Source: JAZKFT01 sp040386335
Lineage (GTDB): Bacteria; Bacteroidota; Bacteroidia; Chitinophagales; Chitinophagaceae
Assembly: GCA_040386335.1 (NCBI GenBank)
Contig: JAZKFT010000026.1
Span: forward strand, 1 to 64,000
DNA: 64,000 nucleotides
Direction: 5' to 3'
The translations under genes were made by a program, and so were the position numbers. Position 1 is the first letter of the stretch; each line of letters opens with the position of its first letter. Below the pieces are notes generated by a model that made no database searches, was not told where the DNA came from, and saw only the letters and a program-made list of their open reading frames with translations. Below, piece by piece: positions 1 through 8,089 of this stretch.

Positions 1-173
1 GGGCGGACACACAGGTCCGCCCCTACGGATTGAAAATTGTTGATGACATGGAAATGGCCGGGATGTAGGGGTGGACCTATGTGTCCACCCTGAATTTGAT
101 GAATGCACCATTTAATCAAAACGAATTTCGGGCCGGTTTACATTCATGGGCGGACACACAGGTCCGCCCCTAC
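1..173. repeat. Three copies of a palindromic GTAGGGGCGGACC repeat
   Basis: Three 26-bp copies are visible at 1-26, 65-90 and 148-173. Copies 1 and 3 are identical and run in the same direction. Copy 2 is inverted with a few changes. Each copy is itself a near-palindrome: a GGGCGGAC arm, a short ACACAG-like centre, and a GTCCGCCC arm followed by CTAC. Adjacent opposite copies could also pair with each other. The window begins exactly at a repeat, so the cluster probably continues to the left. No supported gene lies in 1-314; the only reading frames there run through the repeats and look spurious. Confidence 0.8.
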
Positions 174-314
174 AAAACTTATTAATAATCAATAAATTAC
201 TACACTTTTCATTAATCCCGCTCGTTGCGGGCTCAGCCTGACAATCTTCCACAAAAGGCATACGTAAATCATGTGCATGCCTGCAATAGATCAATAAAAA
301 GGTAGTAAAAACAG

Positions 315-1187
315 TTACCCCAAATAAACACGAAGCAATTTACAACGGCTCGTGTTTTGCAATTTTGCAATGGCTTTATCTTTTATTTGTCTAACCCGTT
401 CGCGGGTAAGGTGGAAGCGGTGCCCGATATCTTCAAGGCTCAGGGCACTATCAATCCCGATACCAAAGAAATAGCAAAGGACTTCTTTTTGACGTTCGGT
501 GAGTGTGTTCAGCGAACGGCCAAGTTCGGTACGCAACGATTCATGATGTTCGAGGTTATTGCTGGCACTTTCCGCATTGGGATTTTCCATCATGTCTATA
601 AGTGAGCCATCTTCGCCGTCACTGATAGGTGCGTCCATACTTACGTGGCGGCTTGAAACACCTAAGGTAGCAGCCACTTCTTCACGGTCCAGGTCCAGTA
701 ATTCGGCCAATTCTTCAGGCGTGGGTTCGCGTTCGAATTCCTGCTCCAGTTGGCTAAAGGCTTTGCTGATGCGGTTGCTAAGACCCACTTTGTTGAGGGG
801 CAACCGCACAATGCGGCTTTGCTCGGCCAATGCCTGTAGTATGCTTTGCCGTATCCACCACACGGCATATGAAATAAATTTAAAGCCACGTGTTTCGTCA
901 AAACGTTGGGCCGCTTTAATCAGTCCCAGGTTACCTTCATTAATCAGGTCGCTCAATGTAAGCCCCTGGTTTTGGTATTGCTTGGCAACACTCACTACAA
1001 AACGAAGGTTCGCGTTCACCAATCGTTCCAATGCCCGTTGGTCGTCGAGTTTGATACGGATGGCTAACTGAACTTCTTCTTCAGGGGTAATTAATTCTAC
1101 CCTGCCAATTTCCTGGAGGTATTTCTCAAGGCTTTGAGACTCCCGGTTGGTAATGGATTTGGTGATTTTGAGTTGACGCATACTCAT
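315..1187 (-). CDS. rpoD: RNA polymerase primary sigma factor (sigma-70, RpoD/SigA)
   Basis: This is the vegetative sigma factor that directs core RNA polymerase to promoters. The 290 residues contain region 1.2 near the N terminus, the highly conserved region 2 at about 50-128 (NEGNLGLIKAAQRFD, then SYAVWWIRQSI for -10 recognition), region 3, and region 4 at about 225-285 with the helix-turn-helix ending LTRERVRQIKDKAI. It lacks region 1.1, which is normal for the short Bacteroidota housekeeping sigma. The start could also be the second Met (1181), giving the usual MRQLKITKSITNRE terminus; no ribosome binding site decides between them. Nothing nearby is co-transcribed with it. Identification as a sigma-70 protein is firm, and assignment to the primary type follows from the region 2 and 4 sequences. 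Confidence 0.96.
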   Translation of the reverse strand: MSMRQLKITKSITNRESQSLEKYLQEIGRVELITPEEEVQLAIRIKLDDQRALERLVNANLRFVVSVAKQYQNQGLTLSDLINEGNLGLIKAAQRFDETRGFKFISYAVWWIRQSILQALAEQSRIVRLPLNKVGLSNRISKAFSQLEQEFEREPTPEELAELLDLDREEVAATLGVSSRHVSMDAPISDGEDGSLIDMMENPNAESASNNLEHHESLRTELGRSLNTLTERQKEVLCYFFGIGIDSALSLEDIGHRFHLTRERVRQIKDKAIAKLQNTSRCKLLRVYLG

Positions 1188-1490
1188 ATACTTAGGTTTA
1201 GGGGGGTGAGGATAAAAGACCTATAGATCAGTAAAAGGATAAAAATTAGCGTGTCCAATCTTCGTCAAGCCGCGGCAAAGCATAAAATCTCACATAGCAA
1301 TTTACAGGATAAAAAAACGTATCCAAAATATTTTTTTGTAAAGCCTTGACAGACAAGGTATTCATGGTTTATTTTGTTTAATTGGAAATATACAAACGTT
1401 TAACAAAAAAAAATCAAAATAAAAACTTTGCAGGATGCGATATTTTTCTATTATTGCATGATTCAGAGATAACAGAATAATTGAGCGGTA
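1188..1490. other. Divergent intergenic region between rpoD and the START-like gene
   Basis: This 303-bp AT-rich spacer separates two divergent genes and must hold both promoters. It contains long A tracts around 1310-1425. The only promoter I can place with some support faces right and is listed separately. No open frame of note and no RNA gene was seen. Confidence 0.6.
1427..1456 (+). promoter_or_regulatory. Candidate Bacteroidota promoter for the START-like gene
   Basis: TTTG at 1427-1430 is followed after 18 bases by TATTATTG at 1449-1456. The Bacteroidota consensus is TTTG, 19 bases, then TAnnTTTG. The -7 element has one mismatch and the spacer is one base short. The start codon is 34 bases downstream. 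Confidence 0.4.
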
Positions 1491-1871
1491 ATGAGCAAAA
1501 AACAACTTTTCACGCTGGAATATCCGGTAAGGTGTTCTCCAACAATATTGTATGATTTCCTAAGCACCAGCAACGGATTAGGGGAGTGGTTTGCCGAAAA
1601 AGTTGATGATAAAGAAGGGATTTTTAGTTTTTCATGGAACGGCAGCGACGACAAAGCTGAACTGGTGGAGAAAGAGCATGATAAATATGTCAGGTTTCAT
1701 TGGCTTACAGCACCAAAATCAGAATACTTCGAATTCAGGATAGAAAAAACAGAAGTGAGCAACCAGACCATTTTAGTGATCAGCGATTTTGCGGAGAAAG
1801 GAGAAATCAAAGACCAGAGCCAGTTATGGGACTACCAGGTGAAAGACCTTTTTCATCGCCTGGGAAACTAA
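1491..1871 (+). CDS. START-like domain protein (Bacteroidota AHSA1/SRPBCC relative)
   Basis: A 126-residue protein that opens with SKKQLFTLEYPVRCSPTILY and continues through LSTSNGLGEWFAEKV. This is the typical N-terminal strand and helix of the START-like family common in Bacteroidota, part of the SRPBCC ligand-binding fold. Members are small cytoplasmic proteins with a hydrophobic cavity and mostly unknown ligands. Length and start fit the family. The gene is single, diverges from rpoD, and is followed by a convergent unknown gene only 29 bases away. Family assignment is from recalled sequence resemblance; no specific function can be given. Confidence 0.8.
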   Translation: MSKKQLFTLEYPVRCSPTILYDFLSTSNGLGEWFAEKVDDKEGIFSFSWNGSDDKAELVEKEHDKYVRFHWLTAPKSEYFEFRIEKTEVSNQTILVISDFAEKGEIKDQSQLWDYQVKDLFHRLGN

Positions 1872-1900
1872 ATAAGAAATTGCCTATTAAGGCACGTGGT

Positions 1901-2491
1901 TCAGGTGGCTATTTTTAGAAATGTATCAAAGCTTGCAGTCATAAAATTTTCAACAGATTCCCATCTTTCGATGGGAATTTTTGTTCCCAGTTTTAAAAAG
2001 CCAGACTGTGCTACCTGGCTATTTATTTCCTGCTGGCTTTGCTGGCTGATCACAGCCATATTGGTTTCGGTAAAATGATGTTGCCAGGGATCAGTGCCGG
2101 TGCACAGGAAATGTTGGTCACCGCTTAATTGATCCACGATGCGTTGCGACACACCTGCGGGGATCATTTCTCCCTTCAGTAAAATAAACTGGCTAAAATA
2201 ATTACCCCACCAGAACATAGTGCGGACAGAAAAAATATCGTTGCCTGAAAAGAGTCTCGGGTAGTCGAGCATCACCCAGGGCAGGCCATGGTAGTTTTCG
2301 CCCCTCGAAATTTTGGGCGATGTTTTTAGCACTTCTGCAGGCAATGAGAACTGGTTTGCCTGTTGCAGAAAAGACTGGCTTAGGTGCCCAAACAAATCGT
2401 AGACTTTACTTACAACGCTATTCTTTGTTAAAAGAATATCCGCATTACAAGCCAAAGCAAGTTCAGCAGCCGAAAGTTTTACATTTGACAT
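1901..2491 (-). CDS. Conserved hypothetical protein, 196 aa
   Basis: I do not recognise this protein. It has no signal peptide and no clear membrane segment. It begins SNVKLSAAELALACNADIL and has an aromatic-rich centre (MLDYPRLFSGNDIFSVRTMF, then WWGNYFSQFILLKG) and a C terminus rich in Glu and Phe. The composition looks like a normal globular cytoplasmic protein with an alpha/beta pattern. It is convergent with the START-like gene and divergent from the LptF/LptG gene, so it is probably transcribed alone. Its start codon lies only 7 bases from the low-complexity inverted repeat at 2499-2640. Confidence 0.7.
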   Translation of the reverse strand: MSNVKLSAAELALACNADILLTKNSVVSKVYDLFGHLSQSFLQQANQFSLPAEVLKTSPKISRGENYHGLPWVMLDYPRLFSGNDIFSVRTMFWWGNYFSQFILLKGEMIPAGVSQRIVDQLSGDQHFLCTGTDPWQHHFTETNMAVISQQSQQEINSQVAQSGFLKLGTKIPIERWESVENFMTASFDTFLKIAT

Positions 2492-2498
2492 GAAAATG

Positions 2499-2640
2499 GA
2501 TGTATGATTTAGGATTTATGATGTATGATTTGTGATTTGACGCTATCAGGAGTTGTTGATAAAATCGCCGTTATCCGAAAGTATCTTTATCCCGGCACAA
2601 ATCATACATCATACATCATAAATCATACATCATAAATCAA
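2499..2640. repeat. Low-complexity inverted repeat arms (ATGTATGATTT type)
   Basis: The left arm (about 2499-2540) is built from degenerate TGATTTATGATGTATGATTT units. The right arm (about 2599-2640) carries the same units in reverse complement (ATCATACATCATAAATC). The arms could pair into a long stem around a unique spacer of about 58 bases. The element fills the space between the start codon of the unknown minus-strand gene (2491) and the TTG start of the permease gene (2649), so it lies where both promoters or leaders should be. Confidence 0.8.
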
Positions 2641-2648
2641 CCAAAGCT

Positions 2649-4232
2649 TTGTTCAAAAAACTCGACCTTCTCATACTTCGTGCGTTTATCGGTCCATTCC
2701 TGGCTACATTTTTAATAGCCACCTTTGTACTGGTCATGCAGTTTTTTTGGCTGTATATCGATGACCTGATAGGCAAGGGCCTGGATATGATGACCATTGG
2801 AAAGCTCATCGCATGTGTGGCAGCCACAACAGTTCCGCTGGCATTGCCCATCGCCATCCTGCTTTCATCCATTATGACCTTTGGTAACCTGGGCGAAAGT
2901 TTTGAGCTCGTGGCCATCAAATCTGCCGGGATACCCCTTCTCCGGTTCATGCGGCCGGTTCTCATCGTCAGCATTTTTATTTCGGGCATTGCCTTCCTGT
3001 TTGCCAACAATGTGATCCCGATTGCCAACCTGAAACTGAATGCCTTAAAATACGATTTCACGTTCTCCAAACCAGCCTTCGATATCAAGGAAGGCATTTT
3101 TTACGATAAGATAGATGGCTATGTGCTGAAATTAGGCCGCAAGGATAAGGACGGTCCGGGCATTTACAACGTAATGATCTACGAGAAAGGCAATGCCGTG
3201 CAGGATAACCTGATCGCCTCGGAAAGTGGTATTATGAAAGTGACAGACGACAAACTGTCCCTTGAATTTATTATGAAAAATGGCACGCGGTATGAGGAGC
3301 GGGGATTACGAAACAGTACCAACACCGATTTTATCAGGATGGGTTTTGACGAGTATAAGAAGGTTTTTGACCTCAGTACTTTTACCATGCTAAAAACATC
3401 TGACACTGTTTTTAAAGACAGTTATAAAATGCTCAGCATCCGGCAACTCAACACGTTTATAGACTCCATCGCTAAAATGAGAAAGCTGGCCGAAAGCCGT
3501 ATTGATAAAGAGGTGCTGAGTTATTTTAAGTATACCAGGTATTACGATAGCGGGTTGATAAAGCAAATAACGCCCTATACACCCGCTATCGGAAAGCTGG
3601 ATAAGAAAGCCACCGATAGCGTAGTAAAAGCCGTCGGCCGGTTGTACAGGGCAACTGTTTTGGGCATGAATAAACCAATGCCCGACAGCATCAGGGTACA
3701 GGTGGTGAACACCTACAACAACGCTGTGGCACCGGTGCAGGAATTGATACCGGATACACTCCGCGCAATTGTGATAGACCTGGCCAACGCCCAAATATCA
3801 AATGCTAAAAACAACATGGATCTTCTGTATGACAATTATTTCAATACCGGGAAAGCCCTGCGGGTGCATAATATAGAATGGCACCGCAAATTTGCGCTGT
3901 CGGCAGCATGTTTGGTATTGTTCCTGATTGGAGCGCCGTTGGGTTCCATCATCCGCAAAGGCGGTATTGGTACACCCTTAATATTTGCCATTATTTTCTT
4001 TGTTCTTTTTCACCTGATGAACACTTTTGGGGAAAAGTTTGTAAAAGAAGGCGTTACGAACCCTTTGCTTGGCATGTGGCTTGCTACCTTCGTGCTAACG
4101 CCGGTTGGATTCTTCTTAACATATAAGGCCATGCGGGACTCGCAACTGTTCAACAAAGAGTTTTATTTCCGCATTTTCAGAAGATTTGGGAGTTGGGTAA
4201 AAGAAAAATCATCACCTAATAAACTAAGCTAG
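2649..4232 (+). CDS. LptF/LptG family lipopolysaccharide export permease (YjgP/YjgQ)
   Basis: This inner-membrane subunit would pair with LptB ATPases to extract lipopolysaccharide and pass it toward the outer membrane. The 527 residues begin with the family signature FKKLDLLILRAFIGPFLATF and two membrane helices (about 12-35 and 48-75), with a third at about 100-122. A long periplasmic region (about 130-400) follows, then three C-terminal helices (about 412-500) with GAPLGSIIRKGGIG before the second of them, typical of the family. The periplasmic part is longer than in Escherichia coli LptF or LptG, as is usual in Bacteroidota. The start is TTG at 2649; no ATG fits the conserved N terminus. 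LptF and LptG cannot be told apart here, so no symbol is given. Confidence 0.92.
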   Translation: MFKKLDLLILRAFIGPFLATFLIATFVLVMQFFWLYIDDLIGKGLDMMTIGKLIACVAATTVPLALPIAILLSSIMTFGNLGESFELVAIKSAGIPLLRFMRPVLIVSIFISGIAFLFANNVIPIANLKLNALKYDFTFSKPAFDIKEGIFYDKIDGYVLKLGRKDKDGPGIYNVMIYEKGNAVQDNLIASESGIMKVTDDKLSLEFIMKNGTRYEERGLRNSTNTDFIRMGFDEYKKVFDLSTFTMLKTSDTVFKDSYKMLSIRQLNTFIDSIAKMRKLAESRIDKEVLSYFKYTRYYDSGLIKQITPYTPAIGKLDKKATDSVVKAVGRLYRATVLGMNKPMPDSIRVQVVNTYNNAVAPVQELIPDTLRAIVIDLANAQISNAKNNMDLLYDNYFNTGKALRVHNIEWHRKFALSAACLVLFLIGAPLGSIIRKGGIGTPLIFAIIFFVLFHLMNTFGEKFVKEGVTNPLLGMWLATFVLTPVGFFLTYKAMRDSQLFNKEFYFRIFRRFGSWVKEKSSPNKLS

Positions 4233-4336
4233 TTAAAAAAACATAGAGAAATTTACGGGGTATAAGGGATGGCAAATAACCAATTGTTATACTTGTAAGT
4301 AAACCGTAGCAGGCATTTCTTTCAAAAAACAAAGAC

Positions 4337-5104
4337 ATGGAAAATAACAATTACAACCGGAGAAAATTTCTGTTAGATAGTACCAAAGCATCTTTGGCCG
4401 TAGGCGTGGGGCTAAGCAGTGCAGGCAGTTTTTTGCAGGGTTGCGGGCCGACAAAAAAAGGCCTTTCCAATCTTGCCAACCTTTGGGCGCCCGGTTACGA
4501 ACAGGCGCCCTTGCCATATGCCTGGAATGCTTTGGAGCCCAGCATCGATAAGGAAACGATGAACATTCACTACAGCAAGCATGCCGCCGCATATGCCAAG
4601 AGCGTAAAGGAAGCCATGACTGCAGAAAATGTCGACAGCGCTACAACAAGTATTACACAACTGCTGGGTAACATTTCAAAATACACCCCCAAGATGCGTA
4701 ACAATGCCGGCGGACATTATAATCACGAACTTTTCTGGCAACTGATGAAACCCGGTGGCGACAAAACCCCTGGTGGTAGTTTACTCGCAGCTATTAATAA
4801 AGACTTTGGATCCCTGGAAGCATTTAAAACCAAATTTGAAGATGCAGGCAAAACAAGATTTGGCAGCGGTTGGGCATGGCTCATAAAAAATGGCGATGGC
4901 AAGTTGCAGGTTGCTTCTACAGCCAACCAGGACAATCCGCTGATGGATATCAGCGAAATAAAAGGGGCGCCATTGCTGGCATTGGATGTATGGGAGCATG
5001 CCTATTATCTTAAATACCAGAACAAGCGTCCTGAATATATTACCAACTGGTGGAATGTAGTGAACTGGACAGTGGTGGAATCGAGATTTTCTGCAGTTGG
5101 TTGA
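4337..5104 (+). CDS. Superoxide dismutase (Fe/Mn type), predicted Tat-exported lipoprotein
   Basis: The enzyme converts superoxide to hydrogen peroxide and oxygen. Metal ligands by alignment with E. coli SodB are His78 (MNIHYSKH), His130 (GHYNHELFW), Asp217 and His221 (LDVWEHAYYL). The N terminus is unusual: a twin-arginine motif NRRKFLL at 7-13, a hydrophobic stretch, and Leu-Gln-Gly-Cys at 33-36. That combination predicts Tat export of the folded metalloenzyme and lipid anchoring at Cys36, placing it in the periplasm or at the cell surface rather than the cytoplasm. A partial -7 element (TATACTTG, 4288-4295) precedes the gene. The stop codon lies inside the left arm of the repeat that flanks the next gene. 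Fe versus Mn preference is not decided. Confidence 0.94.
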   Translation: MENNNYNRRKFLLDSTKASLAVGVGLSSAGSFLQGCGPTKKGLSNLANLWAPGYEQAPLPYAWNALEPSIDKETMNIHYSKHAAAYAKSVKEAMTAENVDSATTSITQLLGNISKYTPKMRNNAGGHYNHELFWQLMKPGGDKTPGGSLLAAINKDFGSLEAFKTKFEDAGKTRFGSGWAWLIKNGDGKLQVASTANQDNPLMDISEIKGAPLLALDVWEHAYYLKYQNKRPEYITNWWNVVNWTVVESRFSAVG

Positions 5105-5136
5105 TTAGTGACTGGTTTATTAGTGATTGGTTGGTA
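5101..5136. repeat. Left inverted arm flanking the four-helix-bundle gene
   Basis: Degenerate TTGATTAGTGATTGGTTGGT units begin within the stop codon of the superoxide dismutase gene. The same units recur in reverse complement at 5573-5606 on the other side of the small gene. Confidence 0.8.
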
Positions 5137-5145
5137 ACCTATGTA

Positions 5146-5538
5146 ATGCAATATTTTATGGGCGAAAATTTACACCAAAGTTTTACTGAGCTTGATGTGT
5201 GGAAGAAGGCAAGGATTTTAAAAAATGAGGTAAAAAGTTTGGTCGAAATTTTTCCAGCGGATGAGAAATTTAGATTGATAGACCAGTTAATACGAAGTTC
5301 GCGGGGTATAAATTCTATGATAGCGGAAGGTCATGGCAGATTCACTTTCAAAGATCAGTTGCATTTTTGTGTAATAGCCAGAGGTTCATTGTCCGAAACC
5401 CTTAACCATTTAATAGATGCTTTCGATTGTAAATATATAAGTGAAGCCAAATTGTTACATTTTAAAGGATTAATAGACGAAACAGGTAAATTATTAAATG
5501 GCTACATCAACTATTTGCGTAACAACTTTAAAAAGTAG
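5146..5538 (+). CDS. Four-helix-bundle protein (S23/IVP family)
   Basis: A 130-residue all-helical protein of the family named after proteins encoded in 23S rRNA intervening sequences. The signature is clear: FTELDVWKKARILKNEVKSL, then RLIDQLIRSSRGINSMIAEG, then a FCVIARGSLSETLNHLIDA segment and a helical C terminus. Members form pentameric helical barrels. Free-standing copies are common in Bacteroidota with no firm function, and relatives act as the accessory Avd protein of diversity-generating retroelements. No reverse transcriptase is nearby. The frame is open farther upstream, into the superoxide dismutase gene, but Met at 5146 (or 5158) matches the family N terminus. The gene looks more AT-rich than its neighbours and is enclosed by inverted repeats. 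Confidence 0.88.
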   Translation: MQYFMGENLHQSFTELDVWKKARILKNEVKSLVEIFPADEKFRLIDQLIRSSRGINSMIAEGHGRFTFKDQLHFCVIARGSLSETLNHLIDAFDCKYISEAKLLHFKGLIDETGKLLNGYINYLRNNFKK

Positions 5539-5572
5539 GAAATTTAAAAATTGATTAATCAAAAGTGTAATA

Positions 5573-5606
5573 ACGAATCACTAATCAACCAATTACTAAT
5601 CAACTA
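5573..5606. repeat. Right inverted arm flanking the four-helix-bundle gene
   Basis: AATCACTAATCAACCAATTA and following ACTAATCAACTA are the reverse complement of the unit seen at 5101-5136. The arm ends one base before the ATG of the OsmC gene. Confidence 0.8.
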
Positions 5607-5607
5607 G

Positions 5608-6015
5608 ATGAAAACAATCACCACCTGGAAAAACGATATGGCTTTCGACAGTGAACTGGAAGGCCACAAAATCAGCATCAATGGCGGCCTTGATGAAAAT
5701 GGCAAACGGCTTGGCTTTGGCCCCAAAGCATTATTGCTAACGGGTTTGGCCGGATGCAGTGGCATTGATGTTGTGGATATATTGAAGAAAATGAAGGTGG
5801 AATTTACAAAGCTGGAAGTAACTGCCGAAGCAGATGTGGTGGAAGAACACCCAAAAGTGTTTAAAGACATCACCATGGTATATGCCACAGATATTGCGGA
5901 AGAAGATAACGACAAATTGAAACGTGCCATACAGCTTTCACTCGATAAATATTGTGGCGTTGCAGCGATGCTTAAAAAGAATAGTGCTATCAACTTTCGA
6001 ATCGAAACCATTTAA
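5608..6015 (+). CDS. OsmC family protein
   Basis: The 135 residues match the compact OsmC/Ohr fold: an N-terminal beta hairpin with FGPKALLLTGLAGCSGIDVV (the first conserved cysteine in the A-G-C-S segment) and a C-terminal helix with the second conserved cysteine in LDKYCGVAAMLKK. In characterised members this cysteine pair reduces organic hydroperoxides. This short clade without an extra domain is usually annotated simply as OsmC family. It follows the superoxide dismutase region and lies 12 bases before the cation exporter gene, so a shared stress or metal-related transcript is plausible but unproven. The start is well placed directly after the repeat arm. Confidence 0.9.
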   Translation: MKTITTWKNDMAFDSELEGHKISINGGLDENGKRLGFGPKALLLTGLAGCSGIDVVDILKKMKVEFTKLEVTAEADVVEEHPKVFKDITMVYATDIAEEDNDKLKRAIQLSLDKYCGVAAMLKKNSAINFRIETI

Positions 6016-6027
6016 AAAACCCAGCTA

Positions 6028-7029
6028 TTGCCTGAGCATCACCAAACAATACGGGTCCAAAAATGGGTGACACTATTGGGAGTATTGTTACTGGCCATTA
6101 AGTTTTTTGCTTATTTTCTTACACACTCCGTAGCCATTCTTACCGATGCATTGGAAAGTATCGTAAATGTAGTGGCTGGTTTTATTGGATGGTATAGCCT
6201 GCGCATTGCATACAAACCGCGGGATACCGATCACCCCTATGGTCATGGCAAGGCAGAATTTCTTTCGGCAGCCATCGAAGGGACGCTGATCTCCCTGGCA
6301 GCCATATTCATTATTATTGAAGCCACAAGTAACCTCCTTCATCCACACCCGGTGAGTGAACTTGATTATGGTATTATCCTGATAGCGATTTCTGGCATCA
6401 TCAATTTTGTTGCAGGAAAAATTGCTATTAACACAGGCGTCAAAAACAGGTCAATGGCCATTACGGCAACGGGTAAACACCTGGTGAGCGACGCTTACTC
6501 TACAGCGGGGTTATTGGCAGGCCTGGCCATCTTATTTTTTACAAAAATCTGGTGGATAGATAGTGCGGTGGCCATGCTGATCGCCCTGATCATTTTATTT
6601 ACAGGTTATAAAATACTACGCCAAAGCATAGCAGGTATTATGGACGAGGCTGACCCAGGCCTGCTGAAAGAACTGGTTGAAACACTTAACCAGAACCGAA
6701 GGCCTAACTGGATTGATCTGCATAACCTGCGTATCATTAAATATGGCAGCAGCTTGCATGTGGATTGCCACCTTACACTGCCCTGGTACTTTAATGTGCA
6801 CGAGGCCCATACAGAAATAGAAGCACTTGGCAATCTGATCAAAGAGAAATTTGGCACCGGTATGGAGATTTTTGTACATACCGATGGCTGCCTGGAATTT
6901 TCCTGTAAAATTTGCAGAAAAGACAACTGCAACGTACGCCAGCATGCTTTTCAGAAAAAAGTAGAATGGAGTGTAGATAATATTTTTGCTGACGAAAAAC
7001 ATACCCTGCAGGAAGCTGATGCCAGGTAA
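6028..7029 (+). CDS. Cation diffusion facilitator (CDF) family transporter
   Basis: A 333-residue proton-coupled exporter of divalent metals (zinc, iron, manganese or cobalt class not resolved). Six membrane helices lie between about residues 10 and 200. Metal-site residues are visible in ILTDALESIVN (second helix) and HLVSDAYSTAG (fifth helix, the HxxxD half site), and DHPYGHGKAEF is the conserved cytoplasmic loop. The C-terminal cytoplasmic domain (about 210-300) ends in a cysteine group, CLEFSCKICRKDNC, which could bind metal. The start is TTG at 6028, 12 bases after the OsmC stop; the next Met is too far into the first helix. Confidence 0.93.
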   Translation: MPEHHQTIRVQKWVTLLGVLLLAIKFFAYFLTHSVAILTDALESIVNVVAGFIGWYSLRIAYKPRDTDHPYGHGKAEFLSAAIEGTLISLAAIFIIIEATSNLLHPHPVSELDYGIILIAISGIINFVAGKIAINTGVKNRSMAITATGKHLVSDAYSTAGLLAGLAILFFTKIWWIDSAVAMLIALIILFTGYKILRQSIAGIMDEADPGLLKELVETLNQNRRPNWIDLHNLRIIKYGSSLHVDCHLTLPWYFNVHEAHTEIEALGNLIKEKFGTGMEIFVHTDGCLEFSCKICRKDNCNVRQHAFQKKVEWSVDNIFADEKHTLQEADAR

Positions 7030-7087
7030 ACCGGCAACGTTTTCAGCATCTGTTGCAGCTGTTCACCCATACCAAAAACCCAACACC

Positions 7088-7804
7088 ATGCTCACCGATC
7101 CAAATTATATATTACCCGGAGTAGATGGTTTTAAAGACACACAAATTGATGATTTCCTGGCTTTAGGTTATTACAGGATGCAGCACCTGATTTTTACCAC
7201 GCACCACACCCGGCTTGATTTGGGCGGTTATAGTGTGCCGGTTTTTTGGTTGAGAACCCTGGTAGATAAAGTAGTAGAGCAAAAGTCGGCCATTGCCATA
7301 CGGAAGAAATGCTCGCCACTATCCGTTGTTTATAAAAAAGCCGCGATCACCCATGAAATAGAGGCATTATACAGCATATACAGAAATCATGTAGATTTTA
7401 GCACCGCAACAACTTGTGGCGCCTATCTCCACCAAAATGATTTGGACAATCCTTTTGACTCATTAATGATAGAGGTAAGGGATGAAACAAAGTTGATAGC
7501 AGTGGGTTATTTTGACAAGGGGAAAAATACCATGGCCGGCATCCTTAATTTCTATCATCCGGATTATCATAAATATAGTTTAGGTAAATACCTGATATTA
7601 AAGAAGCTAGACTTTGCGGTTGAGAATAGCATGACCTACTATTATACGGGCTATATCAGTACAGCCAATACCAAATTTGATTATAAATTGTTCCCGTGCC
7701 TGGCGGCAGTAGAAGTGTACCTGCCCGTTGAAAATAAGTGGCTGCCCTACGAATCTTTTGGAAAACAGCGGCTGCAGGATTATTTTATGCACTACCTGAT
7801 GTAG
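7088..7804 (+). CDS. Arginyltransferase-like protein (ATE C-terminal domain)
   Basis: The 238 residues resemble the C-terminal, GNAT-like catalytic part of arginyl- or leucyl-tRNA:protein transferases of the N-end rule. ATE_C-like blocks are LIAVGYFDKGKNTMAGILNF and SLGKYLILKKLDFAVENSMT, followed by YYYTGYI. The N-terminal cysteine-rich domain of true Ate/Bpt enzymes is absent or highly reduced; only GYYRMQH near residue 25 recalls the end of that domain. Met at 7088 is chosen because the upstream in-frame extension overlaps the transporter gene and lacks conserved character. Whether the protein still transfers amino acids is uncertain. Confidence 0.72.
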   Translation: MLTDPNYILPGVDGFKDTQIDDFLALGYYRMQHLIFTTHHTRLDLGGYSVPVFWLRTLVDKVVEQKSAIAIRKKCSPLSVVYKKAAITHEIEALYSIYRNHVDFSTATTCGAYLHQNDLDNPFDSLMIEVRDETKLIAVGYFDKGKNTMAGILNFYHPDYHKYSLGKYLILKKLDFAVENSMTYYYTGYISTANTKFDYKLFPCLAAVEVYLPVENKWLPYESFGKQRLQDYFMHYLM

Positions 7805-8089
7805 CACCTGGCGACAGCACGGTGTTTTATCAGTAGGGAACAGGATGGACAGTTTTATTCAAATCCTATCTTTCCCCTGTGAAAATGCTTGCTGAACGAT
7901 TTGCTGTGCAAAGGCTCCATTTTAATGAGCTGGTATGCTATCTTTCAAACAGCTTTCTACCAATCAACGCAATAAGAATTAGCCAGGTGTCATTCGTCAA
8001 TAATGGAGGCACATCGGGTATTTTCGGCAGCAATGCAGTAATCAGGATTATATTAATGAAATAGCCCGGAGAGGCCCAAATACATTACC

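Noticed and set aside
559..1071. 170-codon frame opposite rpoD
   Set aside because: It lies fully antisense to the strongly conserved sigma factor, and its Ser/Leu-rich translation looks like a shadow frame.
5050..5145. N-terminal extension of the four-helix-bundle gene into the dismutase gene
   Set aside because: The extension translates the dismutase end and the repeat arm (WLISDWFISDWL), which is not part of the family.
7879..8064. 61-codon frame between the arginyltransferase-like gene and the CE12 gene
   Set aside because: No recognisable family, no signal peptide, and no spacing logic; the gap reads better as a promoter region.
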